Source: Saprolegnia diclina VS20 (lineage: Eukaryota > Oomycota > Saprolegniomycetes > Saprolegniales > Saprolegniaceae). Taken from it: a stretch of DNA of 64,000 nucleotides. The notes below the pieces were generated by a model. It was not told the origin of the DNA and searched no databases. It saw nothing but the letters and a program-made list of their open reading frames with translations. The position numbers and the translations under genes were made by a program. Within the stretch, counting starts at the first letter, position 1. Each line of letters begins with the position of its first letter. This document shows positions 42,301 to 52,900 of the stretch, one piece after another. The stretch is from NCBI RefSeq assembly GCF_000281045.1, contig NW_008246095.1, positions 504,616-568,615 of the forward strand, written 5' to 3'.

Positions 42301-43882
42301 GGAGCGCGGCCGTGTCCTTCAAGAGGTACGGCAACGACGCGTGCAAGTGATCTTCTGAGAGCAACTTGTCTTGCACAAACGCTTGGGTCTCGGTACACTG
42401 CACAACGTGGCCGACGGCGGTGCCAAAGACGATGGTCGCGCGCTGGACGACGCGGTCGGCGTTGGTAACGAGCAGCACAGCGCCGTTGACGTGCGAGTGC
42501 GCGTTGACGGCGCGCTGGGCGACTTTATGGCAGAGAAATGTCACCGGGTGCGCCAAGATCGGCAGCGTCATCGCCACCAAAATGACGCTATCTTCTTTGG
42601 GTAGCCCGAGGTACTCGAGCACTGCGAATGTCTTGGTGGCGCCGTTGACCTGCCCCTCGAGGCTCGCACCAATGCCTGCGAGGCCGACGACCAAGTCGGA
42701 TGGAAACGACGGGTACGTCCGTGCGAGTGCGAGGTTGCCGGCCCACGTGGCTGCGTTGCGCACTTGGTTGTTGGCGATGCGACGGACATGCTTGGCGAGC
42801 ACGCGCAGCGCGTCCGAATCGACGGTCGAGAGCTGTAGCAGCAGCTCGTTAAGCGTCACGGCGGCGCCGACGACGACGCTGTTCTCGTGCACGCTCGTCG
42901 TTTTCAAAGCTGGGATGTGCGTGATATCGACGAGGACAGGTGGAAACTCTACGTGGCGGTACGGCGCAGTGCTGTTCAAGTACTTGGTGACGCCCCGTGA
43001 CGTGAGACCGCCCACAAGCATGACATCGTCGTGCTTGGGATGCAGCGTGTGCACCTCGGCAAGTTGCTCGAGCGTCAGCACACGGTACCACGCACGGTCT
43101 CCGTTAACAAAGCGCAGTGGCACGGGTGTGTAGTCGGCAATGAACGCTGGCGGTGGTGCCTGCGACGTCCGGTCAAACGTCACATCGGGCCGCAAGTCTT
43201 CCATGTCGCCGACATTGCTGGCGTTGTTGGCCTTGTGCGGGCAGTCGGCGCAGGACGTTGTGCATCCCTTCGCCGCACGCGTCGACTCGGCGTGATCGCA
43301 AGCTGGATTAAGAAACTCATAGTCGTCTTCACCGCTGTAGGCATCGCCGTCGTCGACTTCGTACGCAAGGCTTTTGGACCCAAACGAGTGCATCGTCGCC
43401 AGAATCGGCCGGTACCCCGTGCAGCGGCAGAGGTTGCCGTCAAAGTGGTCTTCAATCGCAGCTTGCGTCGGCGACGCGTTGTTTTGCAGCAGCTCGACCA
43501 TGTTCATAACCCAGCCCGGCGTGCAGTACCCGCATTGCATGCCCGACTTTTCGACGAGCGTCTTTTGCACTTGGTGGAGGCCTGTCTTGGTGTTGCCAAC
43601 GCCCTCGACCGTAAGCACTTCCATGCCGTCGATAGCAGCGAGCGGGATCAAGCACGCATTGACGGCGCGCGTCACGAGCTGCGACGAGGTCACACTGCGA
43701 TGACGAAGCACGACAGTGCACGCGCCACAGCCGCCCTCGCCGCATGCGACCTTGGTGCCCGTGAGCCGTGCGACGTCGCGGATGTAGTCGACGAGCCGCA
43801 GCTGGCCAACGCTGCCTTCCTGCAGCACGACTTTCGCGCCGTTGAGCGCAAACGTGAGATCGGACGTCCACGTCGATGGCAT
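39368..43882 (-). CDS. Xanthine dehydrogenase / aldehyde oxidase family molybdo-flavoenzyme, 11 exons
   Basis: Oxidises purines or aldehydes using Mo cofactor, two 2Fe-2S clusters and FAD. Exons: 43882-42056, 42006-41460, 41416-41199, 41155-41004, 40949-40881, 40838-40678, 40633-40385, 40336-40317, 40267-40116, 40071-39885, 39835-39368; introns 42-54 nt; 1,349 residues, the usual family length. First cluster ligands are C47, C52, C55 and C77. The second cluster shows QCGYC...LCRC. An FAD domain follows (about 270-560), then the Mo domains with MYMEPQ, RAGGGFGGK and the catalytic Glu in KAVGEPP. Residues matching bovine E802 (in MEPQ) and R880 (in SVRAPG) look conserved, which favours a purine oxidiser, but the loop differs from the classical FRGFGG. 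The start at 43882 puts the FALNG motif at the usual distance. Confidence 0.92.
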
Positions 43883-44488
43883 GTTGTCCGCAACGGCAAT
43901 CTCGGAAAGTGCAAGTTGAACTTGTGCGCTTTCGTATCGCATTATTTGTATGCCATACAATATTCGAGTTGATTGCCAGCGGCGCGAACGTCGGCGAAGG
44001 TGCCGTGCTCCGATCAGGCGGTGCGACTCAGACGCACGAAGACGTAGGCCAAGCACCCGTACCGTACGCATCAAGCAGCTACGTCAAGGCGACCAGTCGG
44101 TGACGCCAGCACCTAGTGGATGCAAGCCTAGTACCATCTTAGTGGGATAAGATATGCAATAAGCACAATATGCCGTGTCATGGATACGTAGCTCGTGCGA
44201 GCTCTGGTCCGCGCTAGCCGAGCTGGCTCACTCACTGCCTGCACCAACTCGAAGCATGTCCAACGTCGGGCCTAGTACCATCTTAGTGGGATAAGATATG
44301 CAATAAGCACAATATGCCGTGTCATGGATACGTAGCTCGTGCGAGCTCTGGTCCACGCTAGCCGAGCTGGCTCACCGCCCGCACCAACTCGAAGCATGCC
44401 CAACGTCGGGCCGGCAATCAACGACTCGAGCAAGCTGTCGTGCTGGTGACGATGACGGTTTCAAAGGATCTTTGGCGGGTGCGACAAC
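43883..44488. other. Bidirectional promoter region between the oxidase and MORN genes
   Basis: About 600 bp between two divergent genes. It contains a 144-bp tandem duplication at 44127-44411 and no gene. The minus-strand frame continues open upstream of the oxidase start to 44074, but the extra 64 residues are Arg-rich and unlike family members. Confidence 0.55.
44127..44411. repeat. 144-bp tandem duplication (2 copies)
   Basis: Copy 1 at 44127-44270 and copy 2 at 44271-44411 begin CCTAGTACCATCTTAGTGG and end in CAACGTCGGG. They differ by a handful of bases, including a 4-bp difference in the CTCACTCACTG segment. Near-identity implies a recent event. It lies between divergent genes and doubles any promoter element it contains. 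Confidence 0.92.
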
Positions 44489-46049
44489 ATGGTGCGCAAG
44501 AACGTCGTCGCAATGCTAGCGAGTGTCATGGCTCATTGTAGAGCTACGTGGGCGAGACAAAGGACCGGCTGCGGCATGGCCAAGGCACGTACACGTTCCC
44601 GGGCGGTTACTTCAAGTACACGGGGTCCTGGTACCGCGGCAAGATGCACGGCCATGGCATCTTCTTTCTTGGCGATGGCAGCACGTACGAAGGTGCTTTC
44701 GAAGAGGGCGAAATGACGGGCACGGGGCTTCGGCGCTGGCCCGACGGGTCGACGTACGCGGGTAGCTTTCGCCGCGGCGAACTCGACGGCCACGGTGCCA
44801 CCTCTGCCTCCAAAGGGCAATCGAATCATGCTGTCGTAGGCAGCTTTCTCTCGGCCAGTGGGAAACGCTACGAAGGAACGTGGCGAGACAATCAGTACTG
44901 CGGTGCAGCATCTCCATTCATCCACCAACTTCACTTGGCACCATGCGGTAGGACACGGCGAGCTCTGGGATGCGGACGGCTCTCACTACGTTGGCGACTT
45001 TGAAGCACACACGTTTCACGGCGAAGGCCGCAAGACGTCTGCTGAACGAAACGAGGATCGAACTCATCTTCGAGCTTCCTATAGCTTTCCCGATGCGAGC
45101 ACGTACGACGGGTTCTGGGCCCACGGACGTCAAGATGGCCTTGGTGCGCACACCCTATGCAGCCATACTGTGCTGACGATGCTCTTGAGGCTCGTATCTT
45201 GGCGCCAACGGAGAGAGCTACGAAGGCAGCTGGCGCGACGGACTCCGAGACGGCAAAGGCCGCGGCGTCTTTCCGGACGGCATCGTCTACGATGGCATGT
45301 GGACAGCCGACCGCCCCGAACGTATGCTCTACTGCATAACGAGGTGGTATGCAGAGGTCTCTAGATCGCTCGTGCGGTCTCGTGATCTCGCGACTCATGC
45401 CCGACTATACCACCGTGGACTTGACGCCCTTGGTGTTTCGAGAGGACAAGCCTGTGGAGCCTGCCCCGCCGAGCGAAGATGGCAGCGTCGACGCGCCGCC
45501 GCCGCCCGAGCCCAAGCGGCTACCGGCGTTTCGCATCGACTGCATCGACGCACCAGTGCAAGCTCGCACCAACAACCAAGCCGTGCGTACTCACCGTGAC
45601 TGGTCTCGAACTTGATCGACACGTACTAGGGCACGTGTGTCGTGGAAGAGTCGGGGCGGCAGCTGCGCATGCTCCTTTTAGCTGGCAAGATTCCCGGCTC
45701 GACCGAGCCCGACGTGGTTGCTGAGGTACCGAAGGGAAAGAAAGCCCCCGCGGTCGTCGCGCCGCCCCCCGAAGTTGTACCGGACGTCCCGCCGCTGCCG
45801 CTACCGCTCTTGACTCTGAGCGACGACAAGACGCCAATCGACGAGCACGCGATTGTGACGGAACACGGTGGCGCGCTTGTGCCAGCCATCTTTGCGCTGC
45901 CGAGTAGCCTCGCGCCGGGCGACTATTTCGTGCTGCTCGAGAGCGCGCTCGACACATCCTTGCCGCCAGCTTATTACCCGATTACAATTGCAAAGGCAGA
46001 CGATCCGACCGACAAATCGTCGTTCAAGAACGCGCCCAAGAAAAAATAA
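44489..46049 (+). CDS. MORN-repeat protein, 7 exons with a start-codon-only first exon
   Basis: Predicted 425-residue MORN protein. Such proteins occur in flagellar (radial spoke) or membrane-junction complexes. Exons: 44489-44491, 44542-44902, 44952-45036, 45085-45143, 45190-45321, 45365-45582, 45630-46049; introns 50, 49, 48, 46, 43 and 47 nt. Eight consecutive MORN units of 23 residues (pattern YxGxWxxGxxxGxGxxxxxDG) fill residues about 3-190. The Pro/Glu-rich C-terminal half ends in a segment that may form a beta-sandwich. The first exon is just ATG, followed by a canonical 50-nt intron, giving MSYVGETK. An upstream in-frame start was not found. The intron at 45037-45084 is a multiple of three and has no stop, so it may be retained. 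Splicing it out restores the MORN spacing exactly. Confidence 0.82.
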
Positions 46050-46053
46050 CTGC

Positions 46054-46059
46054 AATAAA
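46054..46059 (+). terminator. AATAAA polyadenylation signal of the MORN gene
   Basis: AATAAA lies 5 bp after the stop codon, followed by an AT-rich stretch. It is the only canonical hexamer I found so close to a stop in this window. Confidence 0.5.
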
Positions 46060-46084
46060 AATGCCAAAATTGTTCCGATATTGG

Positions 46085-47416
46085 TTATAAATTGTACATA
46101 ATTGTACACAATTGTTTTGAGATGTCGCGCACGATCAGGCCATGCGCTGCGACGAGATCGTCCAGGAACTCGTCGGGGCCAGACCTCCAGAGCGCGCCCT
46201 TGCCCGTCGTACCAAAGTCGTTGTTTGCAACGTCCAGCGTAAAGGGCACGCGGTTGCGGGCATTGGCGAGAGCGAGAGCCGGCGCCATCGTCATCGATCT
46301 TGGCGTCGTGGAGTCGAAGGAGCGCGAGCCCGTTGGCGAGGAGCCGTGGAAGCGCGCGCCATCACTGTGATGCATCACTGTGATGCTGTCGTGCGCCAAG
46401 TGCAGGTGATTGGTTGCGATTTTGCGCAAAGAATCCGACTCGGTGGGGAGTGTGATCCAGCGTGGCCACAGCGTGTCGGGTACACGTACGCTGCTGAGGT
46501 GGATGACTTTGAGGTGCGGGCAATGCGCATCGTCGTCGATCCTGTGAATCGCGCACGATCCCAGTTCAATTGCGCGGAGCGCTGGGAACGAGAGCGCTGC
46601 GCTCCAGTCGACGTCGGTGGTTTGCGCTTAGTTGAACAGCCGTAGCGTTTGAAGCACTGTCGAGTCACGCAGCTCGTCGAATACGAGCGGCACCGCTGCG
46701 GCATCTTGCACGACGCCCCAAGTGAGCTTGGCAAGGCGGGAGAGCGGTTGTTGCCACTCTGGACAGGTGCTGCCACAACATCGTCGCTGTCTTCCAAGAA
46801 GAGGGACGTGAGGGCGGGCGACGACGCAATCGCTTTGGCCAGCGCGGCGCTGTTATCGACCCTGTGCAGACGTAGCCTTTGCCCACACGACTGACGGAGC
46901 CATGGGATAAGACATGACGTCGGGAACGGTTCGCCAAACCAAGCCGCGAGATAGAACGAGCGCACGCGCTGCGTAGGGTGCATCATGGCGGCCATGCACA
47001 GGCTGGCAACGTGTCGTCCTGGCAAGTAGAGAAAGACGGCTTTGCGCATGTTGGTGCAGTACGCGACGGCGTCAATGGCGGCGGCTCAAACTCTGCCTCG
47101 TCGTCGTCTTTAACAAGGTCGTCGTTCTCCTCCACCCCAGAGGCCTGTTCGACGTCATGGTACGCGTCCTGGCGATGCACGGGCCCCACGCAGACGCCAT
47201 GGACGCAAACTTCGCGTGCGTACCTTGGCCCAAGTTGAGGGACATCTGGATCGACTGCGGCAGAGTGACCTCGAGCCAGCGTGCATCAGAGCAGTCGAAG
47301 ACGCGAGCACAAGCATGCCTACCCGGCGAGAACATGGCCACGCATACATTGCATTCAATCCACAAATCCACACTGGATAGCTTGGATAGTTTGGATAGCT
47401 TGGATAGTTTGGACAT
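46085..47416 (-). pseudogene. Broken LRR-family gene (paralogue of 47426-48928)
   Basis: On the minus strand this resembles the intact leucine-rich-repeat gene that lies immediately upstream. It has an N-terminal region with a short acidic segment, then HVASLCMAAMMHPTQRV, then LRR-like units (SSPALTSLFLEDSDDV, VLQTLRLFN, FPALRAIELGSC, CPHLKVIHLSS) and a C-terminal helix region. The units lie in three frames. A TAA follows LRLFN at about 46,640 inside an otherwise open LRR frame, and one frame change near 46,755 could be explained only by a 50-nt intron (GTGGCA...CCAAG). Other joins do not fit canonical splicing. I therefore read it as a decaying gene, though a truncated functional version ending at the TAA cannot be ruled out. 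The N-terminus is encoded by a 9-bp minisatellite. Confidence 0.6.
47374..47414. repeat. 9-bp minisatellite TGGATAG(C/T)T, about 4.6 units
   Basis: Four full units alternate TGGATAGCT and TGGATAGTT, plus a partial one. On the minus strand the array encodes repeated Ser-Lys-Leu at the very start of the broken LRR gene. A similar CTGGATAGTTGGATAGT run occurs near 59,573. Confidence 0.85.
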
Positions 47417-47425
47417 GTATCATGA

Positions 47426-48928
47426 CTAGGCAGGTGGAGACGCCATCTGAACGAAAATGACGTCGCCCGCGTCAACATCCGGCTGGCCCAATCCGGCAGC
47501 TATCTCGAGCTTGTACTTGCGCGAGTGGCTCGAGAAGAGCCCGAGCGTCACCTGCCGGCACGCATCGATCGCGTTCGCCAGCTGCTGGACCGAGCCGCGG
47601 AGCAGCTGGCTATTGCTCAGCGCGATGCGAAGCGGTGACGGGTTGCGTCCCTGCTGGAGCGATGCTGCCAACCGTTTGGCGCCGTCGGCGTCGATCGGAA
47701 TGCTCTGGAGCGACAGCGTCTCGAGGCCATGAGTCATCCAGTGCGGGACCGCCTGCGCCAGTGCTGTGAGGCCCTGGCGCCCGAGCTTCATGTCGGCCCA
47801 CTCGAGACTTCGGAGCGACATGGACGTGCCGAGCCACTTGGTCACTTTGGGGATGTCTTTGGCTTGCATCGCGAGCTCGCGTAGCGTCACGCTACGAAGC
47901 TGCGGGCACGTTCCTGACGCGGACACGTCGAGAAGCGAGATGCGCTGAAGCGTGAGTTGCTGCAGCTTGGTGAAGCTCATGAGCGGCTTCCAGATGCCGG
48001 GCGGCGCGTCGATGATGCGACCGATCAGCGTCAGCGACGTCATCTTGGCGCCACTGAGCTTGTGCAGCAGTGCCGTGTCGTTTTGCGCGGCGCCGCGGAC
48101 GTCGAGTGACAGCTCCGAGAGCTGGTGCAAGGGCCGAGGCGAGGCGAGAAGGGCATCGACGACGCTGCGGGCGCCCACAAGTGAGAGCGAGGCGAGCGAG
48201 TCGCATGAGTAGATGGCGTCGGCCAAGGCAGTAGCGTCCGTGACGCCCGTGCATGCGAGGCGAAGCGTCGTGGCGCCACCGCGACGTAGCCAGGCAGCCA
48301 TGTCCGTTGTATCCAAGGGGTCCTTGAACATGACATCGAGGTCAAGCTGCTGGAGGCTCCGGGTCGTGACAGCAGCGACGATCTGCTGGGCGACCGTGGC
48401 GTTGATCGGGTCGACGATCGAGACGTTGCGAAGGTGCGTGCACTGTCGCAATGCGTCGACGACTGCCTCGGGCATGTCGCTCGGCTTGCGGAAAGAGAGG
48501 TCCGTAATGTGATCGTGCCACGCGCGGACCACTGCATGGGTCGCGTCGGTCCACATACTCGAGGTAGACAGCTTGACACGGACCGTGCGTGGGAGCGCTG
48601 CAGCAAGGCAGCGCGCATCAGTCATGTCGGACACCTGGATCTGTGGGAACGCGGGCAGCGCCGATACCCCGAGTTCCATGTGGTCGGTTGGAATCGTTTG
48701 GAGGACGAGGCTCGGCCACTGAGTGGTGAGACTCATGACGCCACTGAGTTCCTTGAGCGCTACGAGCGAAGGTGGCAGCGCCGTGGAGGGCCATGCGTTG
48801 AGGAAGGCCAGAGCATCCCGAGCATTCGGAATCATCTGGAGCATGTCGATCAGCACTGCGCCGTTGAGGCGAGCGACGGCCGTCGAGGCGTCACGGACGA
48901 CGCAGGGGCGCTTGGTTGGCGTCGCCAT
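47426..48928 (-). CDS. Leucine-rich-repeat protein with F-box-like N-terminus
   Basis: An intronless 500-residue protein of unknown target. The first about 70 residues contain a helical segment (LIDMLQMIPNARDALAFLN) similar in style to an F-box or related docking module. From about 85 to 440, at least ten irregular LRRs of the ribonuclease-inhibitor style follow (for example LRNVSIVDP, LQQLDLDVM, LETLSLQSIP). No transmembrane segment or signal peptide is apparent, so it is probably intracellular. It is the only intact member of a local cluster of three related genes on the same strand, with broken copies on both sides. The start at 48928 is the first ATG and gives MATPTKRP. A role as substrate adaptor for ubiquitination is possible but not shown by the sequence. 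Confidence 0.85.
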   Translation of the reverse strand: MATPTKRPCVVRDASTAVARLNGAVLIDMLQMIPNARDALAFLNAWPSTALPPSLVALKELSGVMSLTTQWPSLVLQTIPTDHMELGVSALPAFPQIQVSDMTDARCLAAALPRTVRVKLSTSSMWTDATHAVVRAWHDHITDLSFRKPSDMPEAVVDALRQCTHLRNVSIVDPINATVAQQIVAAVTTRSLQQLDLDVMFKDPLDTTDMAAWLRRGGATTLRLACTGVTDATALADAIYSCDSLASLSLVGARSVVDALLASPRPLHQLSELSLDVRGAAQNDTALLHKLSGAKMTSLTLIGRIIDAPPGIWKPLMSFTKLQQLTLQRISLLDVSASGTCPQLRSVTLRELAMQAKDIPKVTKWLGTSMSLRSLEWADMKLGRQGLTALAQAVPHWMTHGLETLSLQSIPIDADGAKRLAASLQQGRNPSPLRIALSNSQLLRGSVQQLANAIDACRQVTLGLFSSHSRKYKLEIAAGLGQPDVDAGDVIFVQMASPPA

Positions 48929-49005
48929 CGCTGTGCTTGGTTCTGCCGCTCTTTAAAGTACGAAACACGCAAAGTACGAAACGTATCCGAACTTCAGAGA
49001 GCCAT

Positions 49006-49734
49006 TCAAGATACGGCCGCTGCGTTTGCCACGTCATTGATCCTGAGTCTATCTCTCGATCTCACAAGGAAGAAGGGGTCTTCGAACCTCTTGCTGTTTG
49101 GTGGCCGTTGTCTCGTTCTACAGATTCGCTTCGGCAGCTGTGGTATGCTCCTCGAAGACCAACCACAACATGTCGGCAACGACCACGCTTCGCAAGTTGG
49201 CAAACATGGCTTTGCACGCATTGGGGGAGCGCATGAATGCCGGTGACAACGCTGTGGCGGATGCTCGTGGAGGTGTGCGTCCGTGTCCTCCTGGTGCGCC
49301 TCGTCGCCGTGAAGCGCGCCAATGCTGCGCTGCGGGTCCGCCTTGGCTTGGGTACTCGAGGATGCAGACGCTCGTGATCCATGCCACAGGGACCACAGGG
49401 AGCACTGTAAAGGTCTCGAAACAAGCGAAATTGCGATCGTCGGCGGCAGAGCGACATACAACCAGCGCTTGACCGGGAGCTGATCGATGTTGGCATGCGC
49501 AAAGACTGGAAAGGCGGCGACGCCAAGTTCGAAGCCTTCCTTTGGCACAGCGTAGCAATGCAGGCTTGGCCAATGGTCACGCGGTTATTGGTCTCGCTGA
49601 GCTTATTGAGCGCCCTGAGGGCCGGCGGCAGCTCCGATGGCGGCCACGCATACATGAGAGCAGCAACCTCTTCGAAGAGCGGGAGCCTGCCTGGCCGGCA
49701 AGATGTCCTCGCTTGCTGCTGCCATTCTTTGTGA
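49006..49734 (-). pseudogene. Second broken LRR-family copy
   Basis: The minus strand carries the same N-terminal blocks as the intact neighbour: AWPPSELPPALRALNKLSE matches AWPSTALPPSLVALKELSG, and the FELGVAAFPVF block matches MELGVSALPAF, but the blocks lie in different frames. Only the first third of the family length can be traced, and the rest is unrecognisable down to about 49,006. It is a truncated and disrupted duplicate. About 185 bp further on, the plus-strand Elongator gene starts. Confidence 0.7.
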
Positions 49735-49881
49735 AGCTTTCGCAGTCCCCAACCCTATACCTGTTAAGTACGACTGCATTTTTCAACATGTTGGTATATA
49801 ATAGTGTGAACATGCTGCCTTGATACAGTGTTTTGTATTCTGTTTTAATGGAACACTGGATTGAGTAGGTGCTGGATCCAG

Positions 49882-49886
49882 CCAAT
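49882..49886 (+). promoter_or_regulatory. CCAAT box upstream of Elongator subunit 1
   Basis: CCAAT in the GCCAATCGG context lies 34 bp before the ATG at 49920. Close spacing to the start codon is typical of this compact genome, but the assignment rests on a 5-mer only. Confidence 0.25.
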
Positions 49887-49919
49887 CGGAAGCGCTGACG
49901 CCATCCGTGGACTTGGAAG

Positions 49920-52900
49920 ATGCGCAACTTGATCGTGCTCGACGAGCGCCGGGCAACGCTGCCGCCAAGCAGCTGGGTCGCGCAGAGCGTCGATGCTGCC
50001 GAAGACCGCGTCTTTGCCATGACGAGCGACGGCTGCGTGGCCTGCCTCGTCGCCAACGAAGTTGTTTGGGACTGTCGTTTGGACGGCGCCGCCGACTGGC
50101 TATGGTGCCACTACAACATAGAGCTCGAGGCCATCATCTGCGCCTCGCGCAGCGGCGCCATCGTGGCCATTGACGCGAAAGACCATGATGTCGAGGTCAT
50201 CGGCCACTTTGACGCGGGCCTTTGCGCCGTCGCTTGGAACGCCACGGACGACCAGGTCGCGCTCGTCACGGGCGAGAGCCTCCTCATCACGATGAGCACG
50301 TCCTGGGACGTCTTGCACGAAGGCCTCCTCGACGTGCCAAGCTTGCATGCGGCGTCGCTCGTCTCTCTGGCGTGGCGCGCCGACGGCCAGTTCCTCGTTG
50401 TGAACGCTGCCCAGCAGATCCAGGTACGTTGCTCATACAGCAACGCTGTGTCTCATGCTTGCTGTAGGTCTGGGAGCAGTCGAATGCGTCGTGGTCGCGT
50501 CACGCTACGGGGCGCTACGAAGACGGCCGGCCGCTCACGCAGCTCGAGTCGACAATTGCGTGGTCGCCAAACCACACGCTGATCGCAACGAGCCAGATCC
50601 TCAAATCCCAGCTGCACGTCATCTTTTTCGAACGCAACGGGCTGCGTCACGGTGACTTTGCTGTCGACGCGGCCAGCGTCACGCATCTGCAGTGGAACAC
50701 GCTCTCGGACGTGCTCGCGCTCGGCGTCGTGTCGTCGACGGGGCAGGCGCGGTTGCAATGCTGGACTCGGAACAACTACCACTGGTACCTCAAGCACGAG
50801 CGGCGGCTCGAGGACAACCTCGCGGCGCTTACGTGGGACCTCGAGGCGCCGTACACTTTGCACATTTTGCAGCAAACGGGTACGCACCGCACGCTGACGC
50901 TCGAGCCGCATGTGCACGCGAGCGCTTCGGAGATGGCGACCGTCGCCGTCATTGATGGGTGCCAGCTCAAGCGCACGCACTTTCAAAAGGCGCCGATTCC
51001 TCCGCCTATGTGCGCCAGCACGATCTCGGTGCCATCGCCGATCAACGTGCTTGCGTTCGCCAACGACATGGTCGTCCTCGTCACGTCCTCCGGCTCGTGG
51101 CACCTCGTGCGCGACGGCTGCGTGTGCCCTATCACGCATGAAGACGCGGTGTTTACCCAAGCCATGCAATCGCTAGCGTGGGACGGTGCTTTGTTCTGGG
51201 GCGTGCCGGAAGGCGACGCGACGACCTTGTGTATGGTGTCTCTCGATGTGACCACGGGGTGTGTCCTTCGCACGTCGTCGCTACCGGCGCCGATCAACGA
51301 GACATTTAGCTCCCTCTCGATGGACGGTCGCGCCGTGCAGCTCTCGTCCGGCGCACGCTTCCATCCCGCGCAACGTGATGTTGACGAAAGTGCTCACCCG
51401 CTCTATGCGCACTGGGCGACGCTCGACCACGATCTCTGCGTCGGGTCGGCAGGCCACAAGCTCTTCGTCAACGGCGCCTTGCTGCATGCATCCGTCGCGT
51501 CGTTCCATCTCTCGCACATGTACCTTCTGACGACGACGCTCGGGGCCCACCCGCAGCTGCACTTTTACCTCCTCGACGATTTGGTCGATGGGAAGTATAC
51601 CCCGGTGCACACGCAGCCGGTCGAGCGCGGTGCCAAGCTCGTGACGACCGTGCCGTCGCGCGCCGACGTCATTCTGCAGATGCCCCGGGGCAATTTAGAG
51701 ATCCTCGCGCCGCGCCCGCTCGTGCTCCACCTGGTCGCGCAGTGCGTTGCGTCGGCGGCGTACGCACCGGCCTTGGAGCTCTGCCGCAAGCACCGTGTCG
51801 ATATGAACGTGCTCGTGGACCTGGATCCGCCGGCGTTTCTAGCCAACATTGATGCGCTTCTCGACGCGCTGCCGCCGCGTCTTCGCAGCGACCGGCTCTG
51901 TCTCTTTCTCACCAACTTGCATCCGGTCAACGTCTGCGGCGCCAAGTACCCGCTGGCACCCGTCCAGAGCATGCACGAGTCGTGGGACAAGGTGCTCGAG
52001 GTACATTCAACGGGCCAAGGAGTCCAGTCATGGAGAAGCCTTGCCGTAGGTGTGCTCGGCCGTGCGGTCGGCGCTTCTCGCGCGCGACGCTGCCACGTAC
52101 CTCACGCCGCTTCTGACGTGCGAAGCCAAGATGCAGCTGTTGGAGCCCGCGTTGTTGCGACTCCAGGCCGTACGCTTTTATTGTGTTGTGAGAGGGAGCC
52201 CCACTGGATGCGCGTAGCTGCATGCGACGGACAAGGTGCTGGCGGAGAAGGGCTTGCAGCATCTCGTCTTCCTCGTGGACGTCGACATTCTCTACGACCA
52301 CGCGCTCGGGTACTTGTGTTGTGTACAGTCCCCTTTGCCTGACCGCATGGCTAGGCTCTATGACATGGCCTTGACGCGGCTTGTCGCTGGCCGGACCCAG
52401 CGCGACCCGCAAGAGTACCTTCCGCAGTTGGCAGCGTTTGAAGCACTGCAAACCACCAAGTCAGAGGCATATATGAAGTACGCTATCGACCTCAGCTTGC
52501 AGCGGTTTGCGAAAGCGCTCACGCACCTCACGGCCGACGCCGACGCCGACCTTGCCCTCTCGCTCATCACGTCCCATCATTTGTACGAGGACGGGCTCCG
52601 GCTGTTTCGTGCAAAGTTGTCTCCGACTCGGCGGCACATTTTGGTCGCGTACGGGGCGCATCAAGTGGCGACCGGCGCCTTTGCCGCCGGTGGGCACACG
52701 TTTCTTGCGGCGGTGCCGCCGGCGCTCGAGCTGGCCGTCGACGCGTTCCGCAAAGCCCACGACTGGCGCCTCGCAATGAGCATCGCCGCCCGCATCGAAG
52801 ACTACGATCTATATACGCTCGCGTACGAGATGGCCGACGAGCTCCTCAATGCGATGGGCACGGCCCGCAACCCGGTCGCGGCCGCCGAGCTGTACATTCA

